Shown here: piece by piece, positions 45,285-57,147 of the stretch
How positions within the stretch are numbered: the stretch's first letter is position 1
How the letters are laid out: every line of letters begins with the position of its first letter
From: Rhizomys pruinosus
Lineage: Eukaryota; Chordata; Mammalia; Rodentia; Spalacidae
Length of the DNA: 64,000 bases
Direction of reading: 5' to 3'
NCBI GenBank assembly: GCA_009823505.1
Contig: VZQC01005595.1
Coordinates: forward strand, 1,075,538-1,139,537
Program-made: the position numbers and the translations under genes
Notes under the pieces: generated by a model
Database searches by the model: none
Told to the model about the DNA's origin: nothing
Seen by the model: the letters and a program-made list of their open reading frames with translations, nothing else

Positions 45285-45563
45285 GGAAGTATCCCATTTA
45301 ATAGAAGCCTAAGTGTATCATATTATTAAGTGTCTATAATGATAAAGAATTTAAAATAAATTACCATGATTTTTAGTATTTTATATTAAATTGCCATTTA
45401 AAGAAAATATTTTGACATAAGTTTTAAGAATCTCTTTAAGTCATAAATACTTTCAAGCAGATTTTTTTGTAAGCTTGATATAGTTCTATACTTTAAAACT
45501 TAGAACTATAATGAGCAGGTACATTTTTCTCCCTTAGAGAAAGATAATAATTTAATTTGGGAC

Positions 45564-45923
45564 CATATTAGTTACTTTTCTATTTTAATGTTAAGACACC
45601 ACTAGCAAAGCCACTTACAGAAGTAACAGTTTATTTGGCTTATTATTTGAGCAGAATAAAGTCCATTATGACAGGAAGGCAATCTAGCAGAGATGTCTGG
45701 GGCAGAGAGCTGATTACTCACATTTACTGGAAGCTGTAGAAAGCAGAGAGAGAAAGAGAGAAACTAAAAGATGGATGGAGCTGGGATTCTCAAAGCACCA
45801 ACTCCCAGTGATGCACTTTCTTCGGCAAGCCTGTACCTCCTAAACCTACCCAAACAGCATCACGACTGACCAAATATTCAAATGCGTAGACCCTATGGGA
45901 ATATTCTCAATCAAACAATCACA
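45564..45923 (-). mobile_element. ERVL-MaLR LTR, old
   Basis: TATTAGTTACTTTTC, CAGTTTATTTGGCTTA, TGATGCACTTTCTTCGGCAAGC and CCTATGGGAATATTCTC to a decayed CACA end. More diverged than the LTRs at 22.7 and 28.6 kb. Its bases 45,690-45,881 are copied in inverse orientation at 46,616. Confidence 0.85.
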
Positions 45924-45954
45924 GTGAATAAAATATTATCGCTTTTCCCCCTAC

Positions 45955-46445
45955 ATTTTCATTGAATTTTTATGTGTTTCATATATAATTTTGCAATCAG
46001 CCTTATTTGCCTTTATACACTCTTTCCATTGCACTTCCTCCTCATTCTGTCATTTGTGCTAGGTTACATTGTGCAAAAGTCGCCACACCCACTCCCCAGT
46101 GCCAGGTCATCCTCTCAGCTCTATTCAGCCTGTCCTGAGCCCTTCCCTAAAGAAGGCCAGGACTTCCTCATCTGACCTCCATCAATTGCCAATTTTTCCT
46201 CAGCCAAGGTTGGGTTCTGCTACCTATTTCTGCAGTTCTGTGGTGGGTTTTTGTCCAGAAGAGGGTGCTTGGGTCTTGTTCATGCTGACACCAATGTGGT
46301 AGGCTCATGTGAGCAGGATCCCAGGAACTTGTAGGATTCATTTGTAATTGGTCTTTCATCAGCTCCTTGGCTCTTATAATCTTTCCACTCCCTCTTCCTC
46401 AATGTTCCTGGAGCCCTGGGTGGGAAAAGAGCAAATCCAAATCAA
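45955..46445 (-). mobile_element. Rodent L1 (Lx-like) 3' UTR, antisense
   Basis: CAGTGCCAGGTCATCC, CCAAGGTTGGGTTCTGC, GTTTTTGTCCAGAAGAGG, GTCTTGTTCATGCTGACAC and CTTATAATCTTTCCACTCCC to GGAGCCCTGGGTGGG. The same order is found at 62.1-62.83 kb and, inverted, at 53.1-53.27 kb. Confidence 0.8.
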
Positions 46446-46515
46446 CAAAATCAAAGAGAATACCAACAGACACCAAAAATATCCATAAAATCATAAGGGA
46501 TTTAAAAACCCATGT

Positions 46516-47045
46516 TTTACAGCTATATTTCCCTTTTCATTTCTAATTTTATTGATTTGGAGTTGCTCTTTCTTTTTTTTTTTTGGTCAACTGAGCTACT
46601 TGGTCAGTAGCTCAGTTGAATATTTGGTCAGTCGTGATGCTGTTTGGGTAGGTTTAGGAGGTACAGGCTTGCCGAAGAAAGTGCATCACTGGGAGTTGGT
46701 GCTTTGAGAATCCCAGCTCCATCCATCTTTTAGTTTCTCTCTTTCTCTCTCTGCTTTCTACAGCTGCCAGTAAATGTGAGTAATCAGCTCTCTGCCCCAG
46801 ACATCTCAGTTGATATCTATCTTATTTATTCTTTCAAAGAACCAGCTGTTGGATCAATTGATTCATTGTATTGTTTTCTTTATTTCTATTCCATTGATTT
46901 CTGCTCCGATTTTTGTTTTTTCTTCCTGTCTGTTGGGTTTGGGATCTATTGGTTGTTATCTCTCAATCATTTTTATTTGCAGTGTTAGGTTGTTAATGTG
47001 TGTTCTTTATGTTTCCTTAACATAGGCACTTAGGGCTATACCTTT
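46516..47045 (-). mobile_element. L1 ORF2 fragment (endonuclease-RT linker), antisense
   Basis: The minus strand carries ORF2 sequence around CCTAAGTGCCTATGTTAAGG (47,015-47,035, matching 13,480 of the near-full-length L1) and AAAGAAAGAGCAACTCC (46,560-46,580, matching 13,718). The foreign 192-bp segment 46,616-46,807 lies inside it. Confidence 0.8.
46616..46807 (+). repeat. Inverted copy of part of the 45.6-kb MaLR LTR (191/192 identical)
   Basis: Bases 46,616-46,807 are the reverse complement of 45,690-45,881 with a single mismatch (C/A in GG-CAGCTG versus GG-AAGCTG). A 13-bp hairpin (TCAACTGAGCTAC at 46,587 and its complement ending at 46,619) sits at its left edge. The segment has no LTR ends, poly(A) or target duplication. 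Confidence 0.95.
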
Positions 47046-47057
47046 CCCTGTTAGGAT

Positions 47058-47062
47058 AAATA

Positions 47063-47097
<35 letters not shown>

Positions 47098-47101
47098 ATA
47101 C
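47058..47101 (+). repeat. (AAAT)n microsatellite
   Basis: About eleven TAAA units. Confidence 0.96.
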
Positions 47102-48195
47102 AAATTCAAGTTATCCTATAATTGTATAAGTTTATTCACGTTATCTAGTTTACCTTGGGTGAATTTGGTGTTATTTTTAAATGACTGATTCTTTGGATCT
47201 AAGTTGTAGTTTTGTCTATAGATGCTCTGGTTATTTCCTTGTATAATTACCTTGTTTGGGCACTACTTTAGCCCTCTTTCATTCCTCATATTAATCATTG
47301 TTTCTTCTTATTTTTATGAATTTTATGAGATTTATCAATTTTTCTAATTGTTTTGTCCTTGTTGTCCTTAAATGGCTGTAAAGGGTGATCATGGATATCT
47401 TCTTGAGTCCAATGCAATGATGCGATATATGAATTTTATCCACTCTTCAAGGTATAGCATCTGATTCTTAGTAGTCTTTAAATTATTATCTCTTTAAGAA
47501 ATGAATGTATATTCAGAAGCTCAATTGCTTTAGAAAGCAGCACCTACTTTACTTCTCTTTTGTTTCACAATGTGATAGTCCCTGAATTTAAGGACACAGA
47601 TAACAGCCATTTATGATTAGTAAGGAGTAGGAGTCACTGCTATATTTAATCACTTTTGATGCGGTATTTAGTTCAATGTAAATTTCAATGCCCATTTCTA
47701 TAAGAGCTCCAAATTGACTTATCTAACAGTTTGCTCTCAGAATTTCCATACAAACCATTTTATCATCTGTGCACATTATCTGAAGGAGGAGAATGTTGAG
47801 GCTAGCCAGTCACAAAGCTAGAAAACTAACATGGGCCTAATCAGTTGCTTCAACAGGGGTGCGCTGAAGGCACAGCCTCAGGTATGGACATTTTTGTCTA
47901 TTTTGGTGTGATGTGGGAGATATTTATAGTATTCACACCATCACTGGTAGAGAATGGGCTTGAGACTGCTTGACACTTCCATGCTGTATGTGCATTTTTC
48001 TTGATTAAGATCTGCTAAATTGATTATTTAGTAGATCAGGCATCTAGTGATATACATGATGGATCAAAATGAGACTGTAGAAATAAAATGAAGGGAATCT
48101 TTCAATAATGGCATAAAATTATTCATTGATATAGTAAAGGATCTAAAGATGAATTTTACCAAAATGTATAAGGGAGAAACCATAAGCTCTTAAAA
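47102..48195. other. No gene; possible old antisense L1, then unassigned DNA
   Basis: 47,290-47,470 has antisense-L1 style (TGAGATTTATCAATTTTTC). 47,480-48,190 shows nothing I recognise. Confidence 0.45.
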
Positions 48196-48442
48196 TTGAT
48201 ATTTATTTATTTATTTGTTTATTTATTTGTTTATTTGTTTGTTTATTTATTTATTTATTTATTTATTTATTGGGAGTATGTGTAGGGATGCTCGGCCTAG
48301 GCTCAAACATACCATGGTACATATGTGGAGATCAGAAGACAACTTGTGGCTGTTGGTTCCCTTCTTTTGCTGTGTGAGTGATGGGAACAAACTCTATTCC
48401 TCGGCCTTGGTGGCAGGTCCCTGCTGAGGCATCTCTCCTGCC
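48196..48442 (-). mobile_element. B3-like SINE, antisense, with (TTTA)n tail
   Basis: A TTTA/TTTG tetranucleotide tail at 48,199-48,272, then GTGGAGATCAGAAGACAACTTG, CCTTGGTGGCAGG and GCTGAGGCATCTCTCCTGCC. This is the order of a rodent B3/B2-related SINE. Confidence 0.85.
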
Positions 48443-48555
48443 TTTATGATTAACTTAAACCATTCACCTCTGCAGCCTGTTTAGAATCTCACATGGATCG
48501 CTCGTTTATCATACTGTTCTAGAAGAGCATTTACCTATTTCTGCTTGTAATATTT

Positions 48556-48787
48556 TTTGTTTTTTTAACAACTATTTATTTATTTTATATGTATGAATGT
48601 ACTGTCTGTATGAAAGTTGGTGCACCCGTGTCGTTCAATGCCGCGAAGGTCAGAAGAGGGCATCGGATTCCCCTGGAACTGGAGTTAAAAACAGTTCTTA
48701 GCCTCCATGTAGGTGCTGGGGATCGAACCCGGGTCCTCTGCAAGAGTACTCGGCGCTCTTAACCACTAGGCCATCTCTCCAGCCCCC
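48556..48787 (-). mobile_element. B2 SINE, one minisatellite unit
   Basis: CCCGTGTCGTTCAATGCCGCG and GGATCGAACCCGGGTCC, ending at CATCTCTCCAGCCCCC. A 7-bp AATATTT occurs at both flanks (weak duplication). Confidence 0.94.
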
Positions 48788-48809
48788 AATATTTCGATGT
48801 TTTAAAACT

Positions 48810-49935
48810 ATCTTTATTGATACTTTGAGAATTTCATTCAATGTATTTTTGTCATATCCACTTTCCAACTCCTCACAGATCAACCCATAGTTACCTGTGC
48901 ACTGTGTCCTCATTTTTACTAAAGTTTTGAGTATATCATACAGAACATCTCAATCAATCTTAATCCCCTTTAGACCCCCTTCCTCACTAGCACCTTTCTA
49001 CAGTAGCTGCACAGGAATTCAAACACTGTAATTTGTGAGAAGACCCATTGTGTCAAGTTACTGTCCCTAGATGTTCTTCAGCGCGAGCTCATCCACTGAG
49101 TTCTAGTAAGCCCATCCAGAGTTCCTTGCTTTAAGATGATCAGCTTTTCCTCTTCATCCAGCAGTAATCAGCTGCCAATAGCACTACTGTTAAGATTGTG
49201 ACCTGTGACCTATTTGCACAGTTCTATGCTAACTTTTGTCTGCTTCAGTTTGCATGAATCTTGTACATGCTGAAACCACCACTGTACGGTAATGTGAGGA
49301 GGGTCCTCAGAACATGTTTGCTATTTCTATGTGGTCATGCACCTCCTCCATGGCTCTTACAAGTTTTCTTTCCCTTCTTCTTCAATGGTCCCTTATCCCT
49401 GGATGATTGAAGCTTAATATAGGAGTCATGTATGGGGGCCCACACTTTGCAGACTCCTAATTGTCATGCATAAATTGACCATTTGTGTCCTTTTGTGTCC
49501 CTTGCCTTTTGTTACATGAAGTAGCTTCATTAGTGAGAGTTGAGAGATTAATTGGTGTCCTCTTTATCTCATTCAATGTTGGGTGAGCCTTGGTATAAAG
49601 GTTGTATTCTGGATGTCCCACTTAGGCTTCAGAAATTCACAGACAATGTCTATGTGTGACCAATTCTGGTACTCTGTTAATAGTCTCCAACTGGTGAAAA
49701 AGAAGCTTCTTTGAAGAGTTCTCATTTTTTTTAAGAAACAATCAAGTCCTATTTAGTCTTGGGTATATGGCCACCTATTGGACAATGGCTCATAACTTAA
49801 ATAAGACTTCCCCTTGTATCTAGCTATCAATTCCCAAGTTTTCCTTAACTAGGCTGGCTTCATACCCACCTCTCCTCTTCAGCCTGGGATATTGTCTGGC
49901 TTGTGCATGGGCAAGGGAATCATCATGAATTTTTT
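48810..49935 (-). mobile_element. Rodent L1 (Lx-like) 3' UTR, antisense, long
   Basis: TTTATTGATACTTTGAGAATTTC, GGCTCTTACAAGTTTTC, CAATGGTCCCTTATCCCTGG, GTAGCTTCATTAGTGAGAG and AGGCTGGCTTCATACCCACC to GTCTGGCTTGTGCATGGGC follow the order of antisense rodent L1 3' UTRs. Confidence 0.75.
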
Positions 49936-50499
49936 TTAACTTTCTATTCCATGAGAGATTATTTAAAAGCATATTTGATATGAAAAGGTAGGTGTGCACC
50001 ATATAATATTATGGAATTTACAAAAATATTAGCTTAAATTTTGTTTATTTTCTACTCCCTCTTTGCATTATGATGTTGACCAAATAATTTAAGTTTGAGT
50101 TGCATCACACAGCATTGTGACTATTCAAAAAGCAACTAGTATCAAGAGTGTGTATCTATTTCCTACCTTTGGGCAAGTGCTATCTGAAATATATGCCACA
50201 GTGACCTCATTAGGTGGAGATTATTGTGAAACATCAAGACTCAAATTCATATAGCTATAAAATGAAAATTACTTTGGTCTGAGTCCATACTGTTTAAAAT
50301 TACACTGGTCAAATTCAGAGTGGAGAAATTTGGGGTCTATAATTGTAAACTATAGAATATATTCTACACTATATTCGTTTGTAAGGATTCTAAAAAAAAT
50401 TGGCAAACTGCAAAATATATTGTTGAGTGATTAATAAATTACTTGTTTTCCCTGAACTCTTACTTTGAAAGCTGTTGTTTTTGCAGGTTTAAAATATTT
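49936..50499. other. No gene; unassigned
   Basis: AT-rich DNA without recognisable repeat or coding frame. Confidence 0.5.
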
Positions 50500-51362
50500 T
50501 GTGGATTTCAATTACAGTCGTAGGCATGGCAAACAAGCACCTATCCTATAGTCAGAACCCTCCCCTCCCCTTTCAGGACTATGACTAGAATGCACTGCTA
50601 AATCTCCAGAAGACCCTGATGAGCTAGACAGAACTGCTCAAACCCACTGCTGTCTCCACAGTCATGATCCTAGTTGTAATTGCCCACCTCCTGAAATCGT
50701 CCAGCCCTTGCAGTAATTGTCAATAGGGAGAACCTGAACCACAGACCAAATAACTACTCGTATATGATCAGAAATCAATCAAGGTATAGAAACAACAAAT
50801 CCAGAAACAAACTTTCACTCAACAATGCCAGAATTTCATACCAGACACACAGGCAATAAAAGCAGTGTATATGCCCAGGAAAACAGATTGTCAAGGGATA
50901 AAGATAAATTAAGAAAATTGGATCACTAAAGAAAATAGTTTGAAGAAAATGTAAAAACACAGGAATGTAATATGTAGGATTGGAGTGAAAAGATAAAAAC
51001 TAAAACCTGTAGGCAAAGGGAAGACAAATCTCTGGTTAATGGCTTTTACCAGATCTTAAAAAGGATCATAGAAGAAAAGTCCTTAATTAGGAAAAACACA
51101 CCTAAACAGATACAAAGAAGCAGACTGAACACCACATAGACAGAAGCAGAGAAAGCAAATTGCCACAGCATATTATAATAAAAACACAAAATATATCAAA
51201 CAGAAAGCAAATACTGAACATTGCAAGAAGAAAACAGGAAGTTGCTATAAAGGAAAAAATGCTTTAAAATATCAGGCAAACTTTAAAAGGCAAAAGATTC
51301 TGGATCAATGCCTTCCAAATGAACATAGATTCTAACCCAGACTGTTTTAAGAACAAAATTGT

Positions 51363-51618
51363 GGGGCTGGAGAGATGGCCTAGCGGTTAAGAGCACCGAC
51401 CGCTCTTACAGAGGACCCGGGTTCAATCCCCAACTCCCACATGGTGGCCAAGAACCGTCTGAAACTCCAATTCCAGGAGAACTCCAGTTTCAGGGGAATC
51501 CGACACCCTCTTCTGACACCCTCTTCTGACCTACGCGGCATTGCACGACACGGGTGCACACACCTGCATGCAGATAGTACATTCATACACATACCGAAAT
51601 AAATAAAATTTTTAAAAA
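51363..51618 (+). mobile_element. B2 SINE with target-site duplication and local duplication
   Basis: TGGCCTAGCGGTTAAGAGC A box and GGGTTCAATCCCC B box are intact. Flanked by AAGAACAAAATTGT (51,349 and 51,619). The block ACACCCTCTTCTG is tandemly duplicated at about 51,509-51,535. Confidence 0.97.
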
Positions 51619-51951
51619 AAGAACAAAATTGTCTATCATTGTTGAAAGACAAAGAAAGATATTCCATGATATAAAGGGGCTGAAAAAAATTCATGAACAC
51701 CAAACCAGCCCTATAAAGAATATGGGAAGTTATGTGAACAGCTGAAGAAGAGAGTCACCCTACCAAAGGGGCTCTAGAAAGAAAGTAACGGAAGCTATAA
51801 TGGCAGAAACCCAAAATAGAACTGAGAGCACAAACCAAAAGAAAATAAAAATCATCAGCAGATATTTTTCCATAATAAATGTAAACAAAAATAAGCTAAA
51901 CTCTCAACTAAATGAAGACAGGCTACTTGTACTAAAAAATAAAATCTGACT

Positions 51952-52122
51952 GGGTATGGTGGCACATGCCTTTAATCCCAGCACTCAGCAGGCAGAGGCA
52001 GGTGGATCTCTATGAGTTCAAAGCCAGCCTGGTCTACATAGTGATCTCCAGGACAGCTGCGACTAAAGGGAGACCCTGTCTCAAAAAGACACTGTCTCAA
52101 AAAGACAAAAAAAATAAAAAAA
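51952..52122 (+). mobile_element. B1 SINE with duplicated tail motif
   Basis: GGGTATGGTGGCACATGCC, AATCCCAGCACTCAGCAGG and GGAGACCCTGTCTCAAAAAG. The CTGTCTCAAAAAGAC tail is repeated in tandem. Confidence 0.95.
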
Positions 52123-53782
52123 AAATACAATCATAAACATTATGAACTCAAAACTGGTAAGCTCATTTTAATGAAGATAACATGACAGAAATTCAAGTCA
52201 CAGCTTAACATCAACTCAGTAATAGTAGGCAACTTCATTACTCCACTCTCTCCAATAGACAGGACATGCAGACAAAGACTAAGCAGAGAAACATATGAAT
52301 TAAATGATATCACATATCAAATGGGCCTAACAGATACACAGAAAATATTTCAACCAAGCAGAAAGAATATTTATTCTACTAAGTCGCCTTTAGAAAATTT
52401 TCTAAAATAGAATGTGTATTGGGCCCAAAACAAACCTTAACAGATACAAAGAACTGAAATATTTCCATGCATTCTTTAATACTGCAACACAGTAAATCTT
52501 AAAATCAATAGCAAATAGGTCTAGTAGCTACAAGGATTCATGGAGATTAAACAGCATACTCCTGCATGATGAATAGGACAAAGAAGAAATCCAGAGAGAA
52601 ACAAAAATAATCCTGGTTAAAGCCCACTCCATGGGAGGAAATTCATGTGTGGTACTATAAACATAGCCAGGTACCTATTACTAGAGAGGTCATAGATCTT
52701 AGAGAAATTCCTGAGGTTGTTACATCCCTACCCTAAAGCAACATCTTAACAACTGCAAAAATTTACCCTTATTGTTACAAATATCCCAGACACCACTCAA
52801 TAAAGAAGTTTCCTTTGCACCAATGAAGAATATTAGAGTCCTTCAACCGGCCAAACACACAGACATTATCTGTGAATTGCTCAAGCCTAAATGAATCATC
52901 TACAATGCAACCTCTACACCTAAGGCTCATGTAACATAGAAAAAGGGGTAAAAAGGACACTAATTAATCTCTTGATTCTCATTAAGGAAGCTCTCTTATG
53001 CCATAGTGGGCCAAGAACTCAAAAGGTCATGAATGGCCAACCGTGGATATTAAAAGTCTGCCAGAGTGTGTGTCCACGAACAGGTTACCTACATTCACCT
53101 TCACTTACCAAGGTTTCAGAGAACCTTACAGAATAGAATCCAGGGAGGTGCTCCAAGACCATATGAGACTAGAACTCTACAAGTTCCTGGGACCCTGCTC
53201 ATATGAACCTACAACATTGCTGTCAGCATGCACAAGAATTATGCAAGCTTAACCAGACAAAAACCCAGCATAGAACTGGAGAAATGTGTAGCAGAACCTA
53301 ATATTAGGTGAAGAAATATTGCCAACTGATTATGTTTATGGTTGGGTGAGGAAGAACTGTCCTTCTTTAAATAAGGAACTCTTAGATAGACTGACTAGTG
53401 CTCAGTGGATGAACTGATGAAGAGAATGACCAGGGAGATTAATTAGGCACAATAGACGCTAACAGACACTGCAGAATCTATGAACTCTGAAGGGAGGAGG
53501 GGGCATATTGTGGGAGGGTGCCAGTGGAAAAATACCGGATAAAGGCAATTAAGAATTATTGAGATGTTATGTATGTAATACACAAGAATCAATTAAAAAT
53601 AAATTTAAAAATTAACTCAAAAAGTTAAAAAATAATTCTGAAACTAAATGAATATGATAGAAAACACATATAAACCTATGGGCCACATTAAATGAAGCCC
53701 TAAAATACAAGTTTATGGATCTAAATGCTTGCATTATAATGTCAAAGATTTCAAATAAATACCATGATGATACAACTTAAGA

Positions 53783-53935
53783 ATCTGGGGCTATTAGTTG
53801 GTTCAGCAATTAAAACCAATGGCTGCTCTTACAGAGGACCTGGATTTGGTTCTCATCACCCACATGGTGGGTAACAACTATCCTAACTCCAGTTACAGAG
53901 GGATGGCTGAGGTGATAGTTCAGTTGTTTGCTTCC
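53783..53935 (+). mobile_element. B2-type SINE, diverged partial copy
   Basis: GGTTCAGCAATTAAAACC, CTGCTCTTACAGAGGACC, CATCACCCACATGGTGGGTAAC and CTAACTCCAGTTACAG keep the B2 order. Confidence 0.8.
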
Positions 53936-55057
53936 TTAAGCTAAAGTTTGTGTTTACCCCATAAACCTTTCATGATGGTATACAACTCAAGTCCTGGCCC
54001 TTGAGAAAAATAGAAACATCATGATTTCATTAGTTCAATGACATCCTCAGATACATACAGCTTCCTCATGAGGTGAGATCCATTCATGAGTCGCTTCTGA
54101 CCCTGTCTAAAAAAAATCCCAGGAATTTTGTGAGTATATGCATCCATATACATACTCAATTTCATTACTGCTGTATCTACTGTTGACTCAAAAGCCAGTA
54201 AGTAGTAAAATGAATTAATCAATGTTAATATCCACAGAGTATCTTAGGATCCAAAAGACATATGATGTATCAGGAAATATTTTATTTTTACTTATTTTAT
54301 TATTACTTATATGTTATTATTACTTAGACACTGAATTTGTAAAAATTGAATCCAACTTAGAATATTAGTCTTTGTCATACAAATATAGTCATAACTTTGA
54401 AAAAATTTTAAATTTTTCTTAGGATACAAGAAATATTAGGATATAAGAAATGTTAGCTTAAAATACTATTAAAGAAGCCAACAGGAGATCAGTGTTAATA
54501 AGCATGCTAATTGTATTCCTATGTCTTTGGAGTAAAAGACTATTCTTGGTACCAGAATGCAAATTGAGAAATTAGTTTAAAAGACTCCCATCATTAATAC
54601 AAATATGTACTATCAAAAACTGTCTAGGTTTGCGATAACTCTCAGGGGAGTAGGTATTAATAGTTACAATAATTAGATAAATTTCAGAATACCTCAGTAG
54701 GCAGACATGCTCAGTGATAAGTGATAGGAGGTATAATTCTTTAAATAAGTGATTGTGCATGTGACTACAAGACCATCTGAGAAAGAGCGTTGATTTGCAT
54801 CTCATTCTAAGACATCAAAACTAAAAAATAAAATAAATAAATAAATGCTATTTCCAGCTGTCAGCCACACTGACCTCTGAAGGAATGAGGAAGCTCAAAC
54901 CTAAGCATCCTGACTTGAACTCACTCAGTTGCATGTGTTTATCTTCTGTTTATTTTTTTTCACTATTTTTCTTTCTGTTTCTCATTTGTGTAGCTTTTAA
55001 TTTTCCCCAAAGAATTGTTAAATTATATGAAGAATGCATTACACTAAAGTGCCACAT
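53936..55057. other. No recognised gene; unassigned single-copy-like DNA
   Basis: A 67-codon minus-strand frame at 54,019-54,222 (ending RKLYVSEDVIELMKS) has no motif I recognise, a single stop-limited extent and no partner exon. The (TAAA) patch at 54,826-54,846 is simple sequence. Confidence 0.45.
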
Positions 55058-55070
55058 AGAAATAAAGACT

Positions 55071-55191
55071 TTAATCCTAGCACTTGGGAGGCAGAGGCAG
55101 GCGGAACCTGGTCTACAGAGTGAGTTCCAGGCCAGCTGGGACTACAGGGAGACCCTGTCTCAAAAAGACCAAAAAAAAAAAAAAAAGAAAA
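55071..55191 (+). mobile_element. B1 SINE, 5'-truncated and internally deleted, with TSD
   Basis: It begins at TTAATCCTAGCACTTGGG and ends CTGTCTCAAAAAGACC with an A tail. Flanked by AGAAATAAAGACT (55,058-55,070 and 55,192-55,204). Confidence 0.96.
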
Positions 55192-55204
55192 AGAAATAAA
55201 GACT

Positions 55205-55670
55205 TATAGTTTAAAAAATAGCAACTGGTGCCAAAAATTAATTTAAATGTGATCAAATGAATTATATCAAAATGCCTATAGTTTTTGTGCTACCACTAAT
55301 TCCCTTACACTAGTTATCAAAAGCTTATAAATATGCATATGATATTTATATTTTCAAATACAATTTCATTTTCACATTATAACAACTTCTTAGAAAATTT
55401 ACTCTTAATAAAATTGAGTTAAGGACTTATTGTAACTTGTTCTACAATTTTATTTAAAAGCAATCTCTCTAGTTTAGATGAACAGTTCCATACAATTAAC
55501 GGTTGGCCTAGTTGAACATTTACTAACTGAATAATATTTCCTTCTAACTGTATAATAAGTTGTATTACAGAATTATAATCTTATCTTTCAAATTATTCGA
55601 TTTTGGAAAAAGTTTCCCACTTTTTTTATATGAAAGTAGGCACATATGAGGTTGTATTTAGAGATATTTT
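55205..55670. other. No gene; unassigned AT-rich DNA
   Basis: No recognisable element. Confidence 0.5.
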
Positions 55671-55699
55671 CTTATTTATTTATTTATCTATCTACCTAT

Positions 55700-55730
<31 letters not shown>

Positions 55731-55921
55731 TTTGTATAAGGATTTTTCTGCATGTATGTGTTTTCGCCACCACATGTGTGCATGGTACAGAAGGAAGCCA
55801 GAAGGTGTAAGATCCCTTGGAGCTGCAGTTGGTTTTTAGCTTCCATATGGGTACTGGAAACCAAACCCAGGTACTTGAAAAGACAGCAAGTGTTCTCAAT
55901 TTCTGAGCCATTTCTCCAGCC
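55671..55921 (-). mobile_element. B2/B3-type SINE, antisense, with (TTTA)n tail
   Basis: A TTTA tail at 55,671-55,736, then ACCACATGTGTGCATGGTAC, GGAGCTGCAGTTGGTTTTTAG and GAGCCATTTCTCCAGCCCC. Short ATATTTT at both flanks. Confidence 0.85.
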
Positions 55922-56427
55922 CCCACGGGAATATTTTAAATTGAGAAAATTATACATTTAAATTTAGAACATACTTTGAATACTGCTTCTAAATCTTATT
56001 TACAAGTATTTGGTAATGCACAAATTATGATTTAATCATAGATTTATTTTGTTTTATGTATGAGTATTTGACTTTGCTAGGTAAAATGTTTACATGCCAA
56101 AACCCAGGGAAAATGATTTGAGATGATTTTGGAAAATGTACATATTTTCTTGAGAAGTGAAGTCAAACTGCATAATATATTATGCAAATACATAGCAGAT
56201 TTATAGGAAGCAATACCTTTTTCAAAAATTTCATAATGCATATTTAAGTAAATGAGAATATATTACATAAATGGAAATACAGTAAGTAAACTGTTTTTGT
56301 TGAAGCATCAAAATAAAATTTATACGCAGAAAAATATGGCATGAGGAGAGTAAATTTTACTAATATGTACAAGTCCATTTTAACCAAAAGTGCTCAATTT
56401 GTACTTGAAAAGATGTTAGTTTCGATT

Positions 56428-56428
<1 letters not shown>
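55922..56428. other. No gene; unassigned AT-rich DNA
   Basis: No recognisable element or frame. Confidence 0.5.

Positions 56429-56429
<1 letters not shown>

Positions 56430-56469
<40 letters not shown>
56430..56469 (+). repeat. (CA)n microsatellite
   Basis: Uninterrupted CA dinucleotides. Confidence 0.97.
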
Positions 56470-56470
<1 letters not shown>

Positions 56471-57137
56471 ATCCTTCACTTTGTATGAGTTAATATGATT
56501 TATAGATGAAAATAAAACCTCCTTTTCTCTAGAAATGAGGGCTGAAGCCTCCCACATATGAGCCTTTTCTGTAGGGTTAGCTCTAAGAATGAGAGCAGGA
56601 TAGCCAGGTGTGTTGACTCTTTTGATAACATTTCAAGAACTATTGAGAATAAATGGATATGCTTGATCAGGCATTCAGGGGCTCTTTTGGCCTTTGCCTG
56701 GCTGCTGTTTGAAGCATATAATTCTAGGATTCACTTGTTAATTGCAAGAAAGCCCTTTGTAGACTATATCCATTGCAGGGAGCATCATACTTCCTGAGTT
56801 CTTTTCTTCTGCAAAACTCATCGCTCCTGAGTCTTATTCTTGATGATCACTCTCAAATCTCATTGTATGTTGTTAAATTCAGAGGGGGATCTTGTCTTCC
56901 TATTTTATGGCACCAGAGGTGTACCATATTGAACTGCTTATACTACAACTTTTTATCCAAAAAGTTCATTCAATTTGCCTTCAAATTTGCACATACTTTT
57001 ATGAATATTTTTTCTTTTGTGCTGAGACCTACATAGATGAACTAGTGTTAACAACGAGAAATAATAATAAAGCTGCATTTTGGGATCTTTGAGTTTCCTT
57101 TCTTTTCTTTTCTTTTTTTATAGATGTCACATCATGT
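56470..57137. other. No gene; repeat-poor, candidate single-copy DNA
   Basis: Balanced composition at 56,530-57,090 with no recognised repeat. The longest plus-strand frames are 66-87 codons, mutually overlapping, and show no motif. Confidence 0.45.
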
Positions 57138-57147
57138 AATTCATTTC

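Larger units (their letters stand above)
50500..53620 (+). mobile_element. Old L1: 5' part, ORF1/ORF2 remnants and Lx-like 3' UTR, internally deleted
   Basis: 50,500-50,770 is 5' UTR-like. 50,775-51,750 is ORF1-like (GGATCATAGAAGAAAAGTCC at about 51,064, collinear with the ORF1 block at 12,030). 51,780-52,610 is ORF2 endonuclease-like. From about 52,630 to 53,600 the sequence is a 3' UTR: CAGCATGCACAAGAATTATG at 53,224 mirrors the antisense copy at 62.67 kb. Most of ORF2 is therefore missing. No frame is open. Confidence 0.78.

Noticed and set aside
54019..54222. 67-codon minus-strand frame as a processed pseudogene
   Set aside because: I could not match it to any protein, and no A tail or target duplication defines a retrocopy.
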